64,000 bases of DNA from Monilinia fructicola (Eukaryota > Ascomycota > Leotiomycetes > Helotiales > Sclerotiniaceae), in assembly GCA_008692225.1 (NCBI GenBank), contig VICG01000012.1:2221154-2285153 (forward strand), given 5' to 3'. How positions within the stretch are numbered: position 1 is the first letter of the stretch; each line of letters starts with the position of its first letter. This document shows positions 51,041-64,000 of this stretch, in pieces. The position numbers were made by a program, and so were the translations under genes. The notes under the pieces are model-generated. The model saw only the letters and a program-made list of their open reading frames with translations. It ran no database searches and was not told the origin of the DNA.

Positions 51041-54000
51041 ATTCTTTAAAATCTTTTAGAATTAAATCTATTTAGTATTATATATATATTAATAAATTCC
51101 TAAATTCTATTAATAAATAATTAAAAGTATATTATTTTATATATATTATAATTATAAAACATTTTATTACAAAAGGGTAAGTTTTTTATTAAAAAAAGAA
51201 TATTATATAATTTATAATTATAATATACTTATATCCCTGTATTATTCGTAATATATCTTTTTATAACAACATAGAATATATATCCGGGATAGTTTTTATA
51301 TTTAAATTATAAATATTGATTATAATATAAATTTTTTTTTGTTCCTTTAAGCAATATTTTATATACTATAAAAACAAAAAAAGCAAACAATATTGAAAAT
51401 TTTATTCTCTTCAATCTTCTTTATTAAATCAAATTATTAAATATTTTTTTTATTATTATATAATCTTTTATTCCTAAAGGGTAAATTTTAGCCTTTTTTT
51501 TAAATCTTTTCTCCCATCCAAAGTACAATTCTATTATTAATTATTTATCTTTAAAAAGTTTAATAAACTCTAAGTTATTTTATAAACTATCTGAAAATTT
51601 ATTTAATAACTCTATAAAACTATTTTATTATATCATCGTTTTTATATATTATAACTTTAATATTATATACTATTTTTTTTATACTAAATACTTTATTTAT
51701 CACTATTATTACTATTTAAGGTAAATCTTACAACACTAAATTTATTATCTCTCCAACGTTATACACTACTTTATACACTTTATCAAAATCGAAATTAATA
51801 AGGGATTTTACAATTATATTTGCTATAAAGTATACTTCCTTCTTCGAATTATTATATATAATGTAACAAAAGAAATTTAAATTACATTATTAAATATATA
51901 TTAATAATAATATTTTATATAGTTTAAATAATATATTCTTATCCGAATTTTTGGTTTTATAATATATTATCATTAAAGCTTTTTATCCTAATAAAATCTT
52001 TACTTCCTAAATTGTTTACACTATAATTTGATATTATTACAAGTTTTTAATAATTATAATAATAAGTATTATAATACTACAAGAAATAATGATTATTTTT
52101 CTTTATAATATAATAATATTAATTCCTTCAAATACTAATATATCGTTATCAATAATTATATTAGCTATTAATTCCTTTACAAAATATATCTCCCTCTAAA
52201 AACAAGTTATTATTGCCTTATCATCCTTATTTCTTAGAAATATAAAGGTTACAATTCATATATTTTATTAATTAAATATTATCTTCATTAATATTTCCTA
52301 CCTTAACCAGTTTTGTATATATACATACCTTAATATTATTTAATATATTTAAAAATTAATTCTTACCAATTATTATTATTTATAATCCAAAATTTAAATA
52401 TATATTAATTATATTATTTAACAATATATTAAATTAAACTTTAGTAATAATAAAATGTTAATTACGAAAAATTATAACCTACTCTAATAAATTTGCCTAT
52501 ATTTACTGTTAAATTAATATATACTAACTTTTTGTTTAATATCTTGATTTTTTTTAATATTTGTAATATAATCACCCTTTCCTGTTTTTTTTATTTATAT
52601 ACTGTATATATATACTCATATAATTTGTTATAATTATTAAACTGCTTACCACACTTTTTATAGATTAATAAATTTACATATTGTTTCTTAAACATTATCA
52701 CCACCATAAAATAATTAATTAATTTATTATAATATTCTTCCACATAACTATTTAGTTTAAATATAAAAGAATAAATTAATACTACATTGTAATTCTTAAT
52801 TTCTAGTTTCAGATACATTTTATAATTATTCTTTTCCAACTTATATTTAATGTTTTTGTCAACTCCTTCCTACGTATTATTCTAATAACTAATATTATTT
52901 TTAGTATTTACTGGATTTTTTGTACTATTATTTAAAAAACTATTTATTTTTACAATTATTATTATTACTATTATTATTTAAAGTTATCTTACAATTAATA
53001 TCTTTGATTTTACCCTTAATTCTAATATTCTTAATAATATTTTTGATTATAAGTTTAATATTTTTATTATTATATTTGTTTATTTTGTTTTAATTTATTA
53101 TATCCTTAAATTAATTTACTTTATTTTCCAAATTGTATTAATTTATTTATTAACTAATAATTCTTTTATAGATTTTGTAATCTTTAATATTCTATATTAA
53201 TAAATAATATTTATTATCTTTAATAATTAACTTTTTATTAATAAAGAATATATATAGGTTTTTTGTAATTAAATTGATTATAATTGTTATTCTAATATTA
53301 AATTATTTAACTACCTCCTTTATAACTATCACGAACTTTTTATTAACCTTTGTTTTTTATAGGAAATCTTTCTACAAAAGTTTGGAATACCAATTCCAAA
53401 TCATTAATTTGTTTAAAAAATTTGGTTAATTATATTTTTAATTAAAGATATTTAATATATAGCTTAAAATCCAGCGCTAAATTGTTTTAAATTGCTATAA
53501 ACTGATTATATTCTAAGAATATTCCAACCACCTTTGTATTCCATAACATTGCATTAAAAAAGCTCCTAATAAAATAATCTTTTTGTAAATCTTCAATCCA
53601 ATATTTATCCTTTAATAAATTCTATATTGCGATTTTTAAATGTATCCAAAACCGTTTTTTCCAGAATATTATAAAATATAACTACTATTATTATCGCTAT
53701 TAATATACATTCAATATCTGTTAGTTTTATAGTATACCACATATAAATAATATCACAAAAATAATTAAAGAAGATTTTTATAACCACTATATCATTATTT
53801 ATTAATATTAAATACTTTAATTAAAATATAAAAATATATATATCTATATATATCATTGATTTTTTTTACTATTATTATTCCTACATTTTATATATTCTCT
53901 ACTAAAGAATTAAAATATTTTACATCCTTTACTTTTAATATTGCACTATATAGCTGTATCTAATTATCCTATAGATTTAAGAATTTTATAATTAATAGTT

Positions 54001-55088
54001 AAGCTTGGATTTAGTTTATTATTATAATTATTAATTGTTCCAATTATACTACCAAGAAATTTGGGTTTGTATGCAATTTATTACTCTATCCATAATTATT
54101 AGGCTTATTGTTACCCTAATTCTCTCATACTAATAATTGATTATTAAATATTCGGAATCCTATGCCAATGTTATTTACCATCCTATTAATTACAGATTTT
54201 TATTTTGTTTTTTAACGTCATTTGTTTTTTAATAATATATTTAATAGTATTTATTTTAATACTACATATAGAATTATTAATATATCCGTTTTATTCTATT
54301 CTACAACTTTAATAAACAATAATTTAGATATTTATATAAGTATTGATTTTTATACAAGGTTTAAAAATTATAATAATATTATCTTGTTTTTTTATAATTA
54401 ATTTAATGTTTATTATAATATTATTAATACTATATTAATGTTTTCCGCGATTAGAGTTTTAATTAATAATAATATTCCCAAAGATTTAAGTTTTTATTTA
54501 ATTTTGTTAAATATATCCATAAAGTTCTTATCTTTCGCTTCTGAATTTAATTCTATATCGAATTTACCTTATTTTTTTAGTAATGTATTTAACATTACTC
54601 CAAAATTTAGCAAATTTATTAATAATTTCAATTCTTTTTCAAAAACGTTTATTGCTAATCAAAATATTAATTTATTAATAACCTAATTTTGTGGGAAATG
54701 TGCTTCTATAATAATCTTTAATCTTATTTATTTTGTTTTTTCGGTACTATTAATATTATATAGTTTTTTGTTTATATAAATATTACATACATATTTAACA
54801 ATATCCTATAATTTACAAGGAAAAATATTTACAAAATTAATATTCTATTTCAAAAAAAGCCTAAAATTGTTATACTTTTATAATAAATTTTGAATCTATT
54901 AAAAGTTTAAAAAAAAAATAAATTAAAAAAGAAAAAAAAAAAAAAAAGTATAAATTATTTTAAAATTTTAGTACCATTAAAAGCTAATTATTTATATACT
55001 ATAAAATAATAATTAACTTTATTTAATTATTATTATTTTAAATATAATAATATAAAAATAATTTATCTTTTTAGGACTTGCTATTATA

Positions 55089-55282
55089 TAGTAAAAAATA
55101 TATATTATAGTAAAAATTGATCTATATTAAACTATTTAATACTATTTATTTATAATTAAGCCTATACTATCCGTTTTTGTTAATGATATTAATAACGCTA
55201 ATCGTATCGTTTTTGCCGATATACTAAGGATATCAGCTCCAAGGCCGATTCCTTCCATGTTGGTCGTGACACGACCGTCACA
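55089..55282 (-). repeat. 5' LTR (right copy)
   Basis: 194 bp. It is less mutated at its right end, which keeps GGTCGTGACACGACCGTCAC where the left copy is AT-rich. Confidence 0.85.
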
Positions 55283-55845
55283 TTTTCAATTGAATGATTT
55301 GTATAGATTTTATATATATTAGTATTTTATTAATATATAGGTTATAGCTATTTTGATAAGAGAACTATTGATTGTTTAATAGGGGGTTAATAGCTTAATT
55401 CAAATTTCATTTTAATTAAAATTAATTATTACTTTACTCGGGCGCGTTTTAAAAAAGGTATAGGCGAATATAAAACTTATAATTATTTAGCGAAGCTTTA
55501 ATACAATTTTATATAGTTTATTTATATAAGACTTAATATTTTGATATCATCCTATATAGTTTTTATATTATAAAAATTATTTTTAAAAGAATACTAATAC
55601 TATAAAGATAGTGATTTTAAAAAGTTTTAGACTTTATTAATATATTAATTTAATTTAAATCTTAACGATATAAAAATATTAAAAACAAAAATTATAGAAA
55701 AATAATATAAGCTTTAAAGTTCTATTAAGTATTTTCAAAATTTAATATTATTCATTATATTAATATAAAAAGTAAAAAATTCAATTTTTTTTTAAAAAAA
55801 AGCCTATATAATCTAAATAAGCGAATTTACTCCTTTGTAACTAAT

Positions 55846-55990
55846 AACTATTCCATAGATTTTTTTGCGGGCCACCACAGTAGTGGCCCATTTTAATAGG
55901 GGGGGTGGTGGTCTATAAAAAATGATCGAATTGACTATTATTATCATTCGCTTAAATATTAATATAATTTGAAAATTTAAATTATTAGCT
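55846..55990. repeat. Hairpin module, copy 1
   Basis: TTTTTTGCGGGCCACCACAG, then TAGTGGCCC, a G7 run and GGTGGTGGTC; followed by the shared ATTCGCTTAAATATTAATAT tail. Confidence 0.75.
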
Positions 55991-56251
55991 ATATAATTTT
56001 ATTAATTAGAATAATATAAACTTATAAAATTTTCAATAACATTTTCAATATATTAATATTAATTTAATCTAATATTATACAAATCTAAAAAAAGCTAATA
56101 TTGAATTGAAATAAAAAAGAAGCTTTATAATATTTTTTTAAAACCTTAGAATTTGAAGTATTTATTATAAATGTATAATATATTATTCTTAAAATGAATA
56201 AACCAATTTGTTTAAATGTAATAAATTATTATAAGTATATTTATATTAATT

Positions 56252-56400
56252 CTAATAACTATTCTATAGATTTTTTCGTGGGCTACTACCGGTGGTGGCC
56301 TATTTTAACAGGGGGGGTGGTGGCCCGAGAAAAATAGTCGAATTAGCCATTACTATAATTTGCTTAAATATTAATATAATTTAAAAATTTAAAATCGTAT
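56252..56400. repeat. Hairpin module, copy 2
   Basis: TTTTTTCGTGGGCTACTACC, then GGTGGTGGCC, a G7 run, GGTGGTGGCCCGAGAAAAAT and the shared tail. Confidence 0.8.
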
Positions 56401-58424
56401 ATTATAAAGCTTTATTCAAATTATTTATATATAAGATTTCTTTTGAATTATTTCAAAAATTAAAGGATGTGTACAGATTTTAATATATTAGTATTTTAAT
56501 AGTATATAAAATAAAATCATTTCGATAAAGGGGTAATAGTTTATAAAAAAGAGTTGAATTAAATATTATTATAATTCGCTTAAATCTCTATATAATTTAA
56601 AAATTTAAAATCATATATTATAAAATATTATTTAAATTTTTTATATATAAAATTTATTTTAAATTATTTTAAAAATTAAAGGATTTGTATTAATTTAAAT
56701 TATTAGTTATATAAAAATAATTAATCAAGATTTTAATAGAATTTTAAAAATATTATTTTAAAATGTTCGAATATAATATTAAAATAAAAAATTTAAAAAA
56801 TTTTTAAAATTTTTTAATTTTAAATATTTTATTATAAAAGTAAAAATATTTAAAAAAATAATAATAAAAAGAATATTATTAATTTATTAATAATTTTAAA
56901 AAAAAATATTAAATTAATTTTTATTGTTAAATTTAATTAATTATATAATTTTAAATTTATAAAATTAAAATTTAAAAAGATATAATTTATTATTTAAATA
57001 TTATTAATAAAATATTTAAAATTATTAATTATTTTAAATTTAAATTTTAATTTATTATTTTTAAAAATAAATTAATATAAAATAATATTTATATAAATAA
57101 ATTTATAATAAATTTTAATATATTTAAATTATTTAATTTAAAAATAATTTTAAAAATTTATTTAATATCTTTTTATATTTATTAATTTAATTTTTATTAA
57201 TTATATAAAATATTAATTATTTAAAATTATTAAATTAATATTAATTTTTATTATATTATTTTATTTAATTATTATTTAAATATATTAATATTTATTTTAT
57301 AAATATATATAAATAATTAATTTATATTTAATATAATAATATTTTAACCTTAATAAAAATTTAAAAAATTATTATAATTAATATTTTTTTTTTTTAATTA
57401 TTAATTTTATAAATATTATTATTATTATTAATTATTAAATTAAAATATTATTTTAAAATATAATTTTAAAATATTATTATTTTATAATTATTATTTAAGA
57501 TTAATATTAATAAATTTAAAATATTTAAAATAAAATATATTTCTATAAAAATAACCGCTTTAAAAATTAGGAAAAAAATACTCCTTTATTCTGAAAAAAA
57601 AATATTTTGAAAAAGCTTAATATTTAATAACTACTCTATTTTTTATGGATTATTATCAATAATAATCTATTTCCATAAAAAATATAATAACTTATAAAAA
57701 AAACTTTAATCAATTATCATTATAATTCCCTTAAATTTTAAAATAATTTTAATTTTAAAGATAATGTCTTATTAATATTTATTTAAATTTTTTAAATCAA
57801 AAATCCATTTTTGATTATTTTTTATATTAATGAATTTATATAAAATTAGAATATTAATAATATATAAATGATTATATCAAATAACGTGAAGTAATATATT
57901 ATTATTTTAATTTAATTTTTAAATCAAAAAAATTTAATAAAAAAATTTTTTTATTATAAAATTTTTAAATAAAAATAATAATTATGTAAATCTTTAATTA
58001 AATTTTCTTAATTTAAAGTTTATTTTTAATTATTTTTTATATTAATAAATTTATATGAAATTGAAATATATCAAAATCAGTATATAATATTAAACATTAC
58101 GTACTACGCTAATTTTATAAAAGAACAAAATCCTTCGAATTCTATTCCTTTTCTTTTTTATAAAATTCTATATTATATTATTATCTCTTTTAACCTTCAG
58201 TTTTTGTTTTATTGTATAATACTAAATTTTATTTTACAAAGTATTAAATCTATTAAAAAAGAATTGAATATTATTAATCGATATTTTAAAATCTATTACT
58301 AAACTTTTGAAATATTATTCTTAATATATCAAAAAAAAATTACAGTTTAACAAATAAATATAATATCCTTTGAAAAGATTATATATAATCAATTTTTACA
58401 ATATTAATTTAAAAACTAAAAAGT

Positions 58425-58540
58425 CTAATAACTATTCTATGAATTTTTTCGCGGGCCACTATCGGTAGTAGCCCATTTCGACAAAGGGGGTGATGGCCTG
58501 CGAAAAAATCTCGAATCGGTCACCATTAGAATTCCTTCAA
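58425..58540. repeat. Hairpin module, copy 3
   Basis: TTTTTTCGCGGGCCACTATC, then GGTAGTAGCCC and GGTGATGGCCTGCGAAAAAA. Preceded by about 85 bp almost identical to the sequence before copy 4. Confidence 0.8.
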
Positions 58541-59070
58541 ATTTTAAGATATTTTTAATTTTGAAAATAGTATATTATTAATATTTAATCAAATATTCTA
58601 AATATAAAGTTTATTTTTAATTATCTATTATATTAATAAAATCTATATTAGGGTAAAATATTAATAATATATAAATAATTATATCAAATAATATAGAATA
58701 GTATATTATTATTTTAATTTGATTTAGAAATAAAAAAAATTTAACAAAAGTTCATTTTATTATAAAATCTTATTCTAAAAATAATAATTTTATAAATCTT
58801 TAATTAAATATTTTAAATTTAAGGTTTGTTTTTAATTATTTATTATATTAATAAATTTATGTTAAATTAAAATATTAATGATATATAGATGGTTATATAG
58901 AATAATATAGGGTAATATATGATTTTTACAATTTAATATATATAATTCAAAATTTAATAAAAGATCAATATTATTATAAAACTTAAAAATAAAAAAAGTA
59001 ATATTATATAATATCCTTTGAAAAGATTATATATAATCAATTTTTACAATATTAATTTAAAAACTAAAAA

Positions 59071-59220
59071 GTCTAATAACTATTCTATGAATTTTTTCGT
59101 GGGCTACTACCGGTGGTGGCCCATTTCGACAGGGGGGGTGGTGGCCCGCGAAAAATAGTCGAATCGGCCACTATCATAATTCGCTCAAATATTAATATAA
59201 TTTAAAAATTTAAAATCGTA
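59071..59220. repeat. Hairpin module, copy 4
   Basis: TTTTTTCGTGGGCTACTACC, then GGTGGTGGCCC and GGTGGTGGCCCGCGAAAAAT. It is about 645 bp from copy 3, with a nearly identical upstream segment, so the two arose by tandem duplication. A half-copy of the right arm follows at 59,330-59,370. Confidence 0.8.
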
Positions 59221-59970
59221 TATTATAAAGCTTTATTTAAATTATTTATATATGAAATTTATTTTAAATTATCTTCAATATTAAAGGATCTGTATACATT
59301 TCAATATATTAGCATTTTAATGGTATATGGGATAAAGCCATTTCAACAGGGGGGTGGTGGCCTAACAAAATATTCATTCAAATTTGAACTCATTATTACT
59401 CTAATTAGTTTGAATCTTTATATAAATTAAAAATTTAAAATACTATATAATAAAGATTTATTTAAATATTTTATATATAAAGTTTATATTAAATTATCTT
59501 TAAAATTGAAGGATTTATACTAGTTTGAATTATTAGCTATATAAAAATAATTAATTAAGGTAAGGGTATTGTAGGGTAGTAAAATTTTAAAAAATATAAT
59601 ATTTTAAATAACATTTTTAAAAATATTAATATTAATTCAATTTTATATTATAAAAATTGAAAAAAAGCTAATATTCAATTAAAATAAGTAGGGAGCTTTA
59701 TAATATTTTTTAAAATTCCAAAATTCGAATTATTTATTATGAAGATATAATATATATTTTAAAATAAGTGAACTAATTTGTTTAAACATGATAAACTGTT
59801 GCGGGTATATTTATGCTAATTCTATTGGTTTAATTCTAGTAGGTATAAATAAAACTTTTAAGGGGTAATATCTTAATAAAAAAAGATAAGAAGTGTTTTA
59901 ATTATATTATTAATTTAATTAATAATACAATTTATAATTCTCTGTATATATATTAATCTTTGATTTATTA

Positions 59971-60100
59971 AGCTTAATATCTTAAAAACTATTCTATGAA
60001 TTTTTTTATAGATTATTATTAATAATAATCTGTTTCAATAGGAGAAAATGGTAACCTATAAAAAATATTTGAATTAATTATTACTATAATTCGCTCAAAA
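59971..60100. repeat. Hairpin module, copy 5 (eroded)
   Basis: Same position and flanks as the other copies, but almost every G and C of the arms is replaced by A or T (GATTATTATTAATAATAATC), as expected of strong RIP. Confidence 0.65.
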
Positions 60101-60917
60101 TACTAATATAATTCAAAAATTCGAAATCATATATTATAAAAGTTGATTTCAATTTTTTATATATAAAATTTATTTTAAATTATCTTAAAAATTAAAGGAT
60201 CTATATAGATTTTAATATATTAGTATTTTGGTGGTATGTGGGTAAAACCATTTTAACGATAAGGGGGTAATAATCTAATAAAATATTTATTTTCATTTAA
60301 ATTTATTTTATTTTTATTAACTTAAATTTTTATAAAAATTAAAAATTTGAAAGATTATTATAATAAGAAAGATTTATTTAAATATTTTATATATATATAA
60401 TTTATTTAAAATTATTTCAAAAATTGAAGAATCTATATTAATTTAAATTATTAATTATAAAAAAGTAATTGGCTAAAGTGATGTGGGGTAGTAGTATTTT
60501 GAAAAATAAAATATTTTAAATATTATTCTTAATATATTTATATTAATTTAATTTTATATTATAAAAATCTCAAAAAAAGCTAATATTAAATTAAAATAAC
60601 CAAAAGGTTTTATAATATTTTTTCAAAATCTCAAAATTCGAATTATTTATTATAAAAGGTATAATATATATTTTAAAATAAAAAAGTTAATTTATTTAAA
60701 TATAATAAATTAGTGTGGGTAAATACATTTATATTAATTCTATTAATTTAATTTCATTAAGTATAAATAGAACTTTTAGGGGGTAATACCCTAATAAAAG
60801 ACAGGGGTATCCTAATTACATTATTAATTTGATTAATTAATATAATTTATAATCCTCTGCATATATGCTAATCTTTAATCTGTTAGGCTCAACATTTTCT
60901 AACAAAGGACAAAAAAG

Positions 60918-61040
60918 CTTAATAACTATTTTATAAATTTTTTCGCAGGACCACCATCGGTAATAGCCCATTTTCAACAAAGAGGATAATAGCCTACAAA
61001 AAATAATCGAATCGGCCACTATTATAATTCGCTTAAAATA
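60918..61040. repeat. Hairpin module, copy 6
   Basis: TTTTTTCGCAGGACCACCAT, GGTAATAGCCC, then AATCGGCCACTATTATAATT and the shared tail. Confidence 0.75.
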
Positions 61041-61886
61041 TTAATATAATTTAAAAATTTAAAATTGTATATTATAAAAAATTGATTTAAATTTTTATAT
61101 ATATAAAATTTATTTTAAATTATCTTAGAAATTGAAAGGATCATTTGTACGGATTTTAATATATTAGTATTTTAGTAGTGTATATAGGGTAAAAGCCATT
61201 TCAACAAAAAAGGATGATGGTTAAATAAAATATTTATTTTTATTTGAATTTATTTTCATTTTTATTAGCTTAAATCTTTATATAAATTAAAAATTTGAAA
61301 TAACTTTATAATAGGAATTATTTTGAATTTTATATATATATAATGTTATTTTGAAATTATTTTAAAAATTAAAGGATTTGTACTAATTTGAATTATTAGT
61401 TATAAAAAAATTAATTGGCTAAGGTAATGTAGAAGTAATAATATTTCGAAAAATAAAATATTTTAAATAATATTTCTTAATATATTTAATATTAATTTCG
61501 AATTTTATATTATTAAAAACTTTCTAAAAAAAGCTAATATCAAATTAAAATAACCAGAGGGCTTTATAATATTTTTTAAAATTTCAAAATTCGAAATTAT
61601 TTATTATAAAGATATAATATATATTTTAAAATAAGGGAAGCTAATTTGTTTAAATGTGATAAACTACTTATAGGTACATTTATACTTAATTTTATTAGCT
61701 TTAATTCTATTAGGTATAAATGGAATTTTTAGGGGGTAATACCTTTAGTAAAAGATAGGGGTATTCTAATTGCATTATTAATCTGATTAGTAATACGATT
61801 TGTAATTCTTCGCATATATATTAACCTCTGATTTGTTGGGCTCAACATCCTCTAACAAAGGACGAAAAAGCCTCATTTTACGTTAG

Positions 61887-61896
61887 TATATATAAG
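61887..61896 (+). promoter_or_regulatory. TATA-like element conserved in the inner telomere-associated unit
   Basis: TATATATAAG within a segment shared with 63,507-63,516, followed by a second TATAAAT about 15 bp on. It points toward the chromosome end. Confidence 0.3.
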
Positions 61897-62082
61897 TCCG
61901 ATTATAAATAGCAGAATGGAGAATATTTTATATTCTGAATGGTTACGTTTGAACACCTCTTTTCTTTTTTTAATTTTTAATTTTTAAATATATTTTTAAA
62001 TATTATTTATTTGAATATTAATATTATTTATTAGTATTATTCTTTTCAATATTATTTTAATTATTATAATTATCAATAATAT

Positions 62083-62262
<180 letters not shown>

Positions 62263-62530
62263 ATTATTCTAAATTTAAAGTTATTATTTATTTATTATTA
62301 TATTAATTATTTATATTATTAAAATATAATAGTATATAAGTAATTGTATTAAATAACGTTAAAATAGAATATTTTAAAATTTAGAAAGTATTAACCTCGT
62401 AGGGGTAAAAATCGTTATAAGGAAATTGGGAAAGAAAAATACCCTGCGACTAGGATAACCGTTTACAGGGATTAGGAAAAGAAAATTACCCCTTGTAGAG
62501 GTAACCGCTATAGATTGGATTTTAAAATGA

Positions 62531-62550
62531 AGGGTTAGGGTTAAGCTTAG
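62531..62550 (+). repeat. Eroded interstitial telomere tract
   Basis: AGGGTTAGGGTTAAGCTTAG: two TTAGGG units then degenerate ones, in the same orientation as the terminal telomere and preceded by the same block that precedes it. Confidence 0.75.
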
Positions 62551-62564
62551 GCTTAATAATTCTA

Positions 62565-63936
62565 TTCTAATAACTATTCTACGAATTTTTTCGCGGGCCA
62601 CCACCGGTAGTGGCCTATTTCGACAGGGGGGGTGGTGACCCGCGAAAAATAGTTAAATCAGCCACTACCATAATTCGCTCAAATATTAATATAATTTAAA
62701 AATTTAAAAATCGTATATTATAAAACTTTATTTAAATTATTTATATATGAAATTTATTTTAAATTATCTTCAATATTGAAGGATCTGTACACATTTCAAT
62801 ATATTAGCATTTTGGTGGTATATGGGGTAAAGTCATTTCAACAGGGGGATGGTAGCCTAACAAAATATTTATACAAATTCGAATTTATTATCATTTTAAT
62901 TAGCTTTAAATCTTTAATATAAATTAAAAATTTAAAATACTATATAATAAAGATTTATTTAAATATTTTATATATATAATTTATTTCAAATTATCTCAAA
63001 AATTGAAGGATTTGTATCAGTTTGAATTATTAGTTATGAAAAAGCGATTGGCTAGGGTAATATGGGGTAGTAGTATTTCGAAAAATAATATATTTTAAAT
63101 AATATATTAATATATTAATATTAATTCGATTTTATATTATAAAAATCTAAAAAAAGCTAATATCGAATTAAAATAATCAAGGGGCTTTATAATATTTTTT
63201 AAAATTTCAAAATTCGAATTATTCATTATAAAGGTATATAACATATATTTTAAAATAAATGAGCTAATTTGTTTCAAACATAACAAACTGCTACGAGTAC
63301 ATTTATACTGATCCTATTGGTTCAATTTCATTAAGTATAAATGAAACTTTCAAAGGGTAATACCCTAGTAAGAAACAGGGGTATCCTGATTGCATTATTA
63401 ATCTGATTAGTAATACAATTTGTAATCCTCCGTATACATGCTAACCTCTAATTCGTTGGGCCTAACACTTTTTAACAAAAAACGAAAAAGCCTTGTTTTA
63501 CGTTAGTATATATAAGTTCGGCTATAAATGGCAGAGTGAGGAATATTTAACCTTGGTAAAATATTCTGAGTGGTTACGTTTGGACACCTCTTTTTTTTTT
63601 TAATTTTTAATTTTTTAAATATTATTTATTTAAATAATAATATTTTTTATTTAAATACTATTTTAATTATAATTATTATTTTATTTATTATAATTAGAGT
63701 TATTAATAATATTTTCTTTATTATAATTAGAGTTATTAATAATATTTTTTTATTATTATTAATAATATTCTATATTAATAATATTTTATATTAATATAAT
63801 TATTAATAATATTTTATATTAATATAATATTTAAAATGAAAGCATTAACCCCGCAGGGGTAACCGCTACGGGGATTGGGAAAAGAAAATACCCCCCGTAG
63901 GGGTAACCGCTATAGCTTTTTTAAAAAGAAAGGTTA
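62565..63936 (+). repeat. Telomere-associated repeat unit, outer copy
   Basis: 1.37 kb between the eroded internal telomere tract and the true telomere. It begins with the best-kept hairpin module (62,565-62,690), has a half-hairpin at 62,829, the TATATATAAG segment at 63,507 and the GGGGTAACCGCTA block at 63,855 and 63,899. It is shorter than the inner copy mainly because the (ATT)n tract is small. Confidence 0.8.
63507..63516 (+). promoter_or_regulatory. TATA-like element conserved in the outer telomere-associated unit
   Basis: TATATATAAG followed by CTATAAATGG, 421 bp before the first TTAGGG. A transcript from here would run into the telomere and contain UUAGGG repeats. Inference only. 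Confidence 0.3.
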
Positions 63937-64000
63937 TTAGGGTTAGGGTTAGGGTTAGGGTTAGGGTTAGGGTTAGGGTTAGGGTTAGGGTTAGGGTTAG
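63937..64000 (+). repeat. Telomere, (TTAGGG)n
   Basis: Ten perfect TTAGGG units plus TTAG to the end of the window. The G-rich strand runs 5'-3' to the terminus, as expected at a right chromosome end. Confidence 0.98.

Larger units (their letters stand above)
45566..55282 (-). mobile_element. RIP-degraded Ty3/Gypsy-type LTR retrotransposon with chromodomain
   Basis: A full-length 9.7-kb element. Terminal direct repeats lie at 45,566-45,760 and 55,089-55,282; their outer ends are TG...TA and TA...CA. It is flanked on both sides by the same 5-bp sequence TTTTC (45,561-45,565 and 55,283-55,287), a target-site duplication. Nearly all differences between the LTRs are C/T or G/A, the RIP pattern. 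Coding relics run on the minus strand in the order expected of Gypsy elements: reverse transcriptase near 51.0 kb and chromodomain near 48.6 kb. A purine-rich GTGGGAG tract sits inside the left (3') LTR. The interior is AT-rich with stops in every frame, so it cannot move by itself. Confidence 0.85.
55283..58424. other. AT-rich non-coding block with nearly G/C-free core
   Basis: No gene. It contains two hairpin modules near 55.9 and 56.3 kb. From about 56,760 to 57,540 the DNA has only scattered G or C, I estimate above 95% A+T, with runs of A, T and TTAAA/ATTTA words. Confidence 0.7.

Noticed and set aside
54438..54686. 82-codon open frame near the 5' end of the retroelement
   Set aside because: It is on the opposite strand from the polymerase and chromodomain relics and is made of AT-rich codons.

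Overview
The window is the right-hand end of a chromosome from a filamentous ascomycete. It ends in a (TTAGGG)n telomere in the orientation expected for a right arm. Its genes have short introns of about 50-100 nt with GT/AG borders, its products are typical Pezizomycotina proteins, and its repeats carry C-to-T/G-to-A decay of the repeat-induced point mutation (RIP) kind. A Leotiomycetes/Sclerotiniaceae-like fungus is my inference from the style of the proteins, not a demonstrated identity.

Layout. 0-12 kb is ordinary gene territory: a mitochondrial Mtf1/rRNA-dimethylase-like protein, a hemerythrin-domain protein, a 2OG-Fe(II) oxygenase, a tetraspan membrane protein and arginase, all with intact reading frames. 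14-23 kb is accessory: a broken unknown gene with a SAP-like start, an 81-residue small protein, a Dal5-type MFS transporter with one frameshift, and a divergently transcribed, intronless, bacterial-type family-5 solute-binding protein. 26-31 kb holds a long coiled-coil gene with a centrosomin CM1 motif (ApsB/Mto1-like), broken by several frameshifts. 31-37 kb is gene-poor, rich in microsatellites, and contains a 1.27-kb degraded element with terminal inverted repeats. 36.8-45 kb holds a 61-residue protein, a GT90/CAP10-like glycosyltransferase, a CorA-like transporter relic, a one-cysteine thioredoxin-fold protein, and, divergent from it, a P-loop NTPase fused to a C-terminal formylglycine-generating-enzyme (FGE-sulfatase) domain.

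From about 44.9 kb to the telomere the DNA is AT-rich and has no intact gene. Within it lies a complete but heavily RIP-mutated Ty3/Gypsy-type retrotransposon on the minus strand (45,566-55,282), with 194/195-bp LTRs, a TTTTC target duplication, a decayed reverse transcriptase and a chromodomain. Next comes a nearly G/C-free stretch, and then subtelomeric repeats built around a GC-rich double-hairpin module. The last two repeat units end in the same pre-telomeric sequence. One of them ends in an eroded internal telomere tract, so the chromosome end appears to have been extended or duplicated past an older end.

The strongest points for follow-up are the NTPase-FGE fusion next to the silenced subtelomere, the bacterial-type solute-binding protein paired with a transporter, the telomere-proximal repeat architecture, and the single-base indels in short homopolymers that break several otherwise well-conserved genes between 14 and 45 kb. 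Those indels may be assembly errors rather than real decay.
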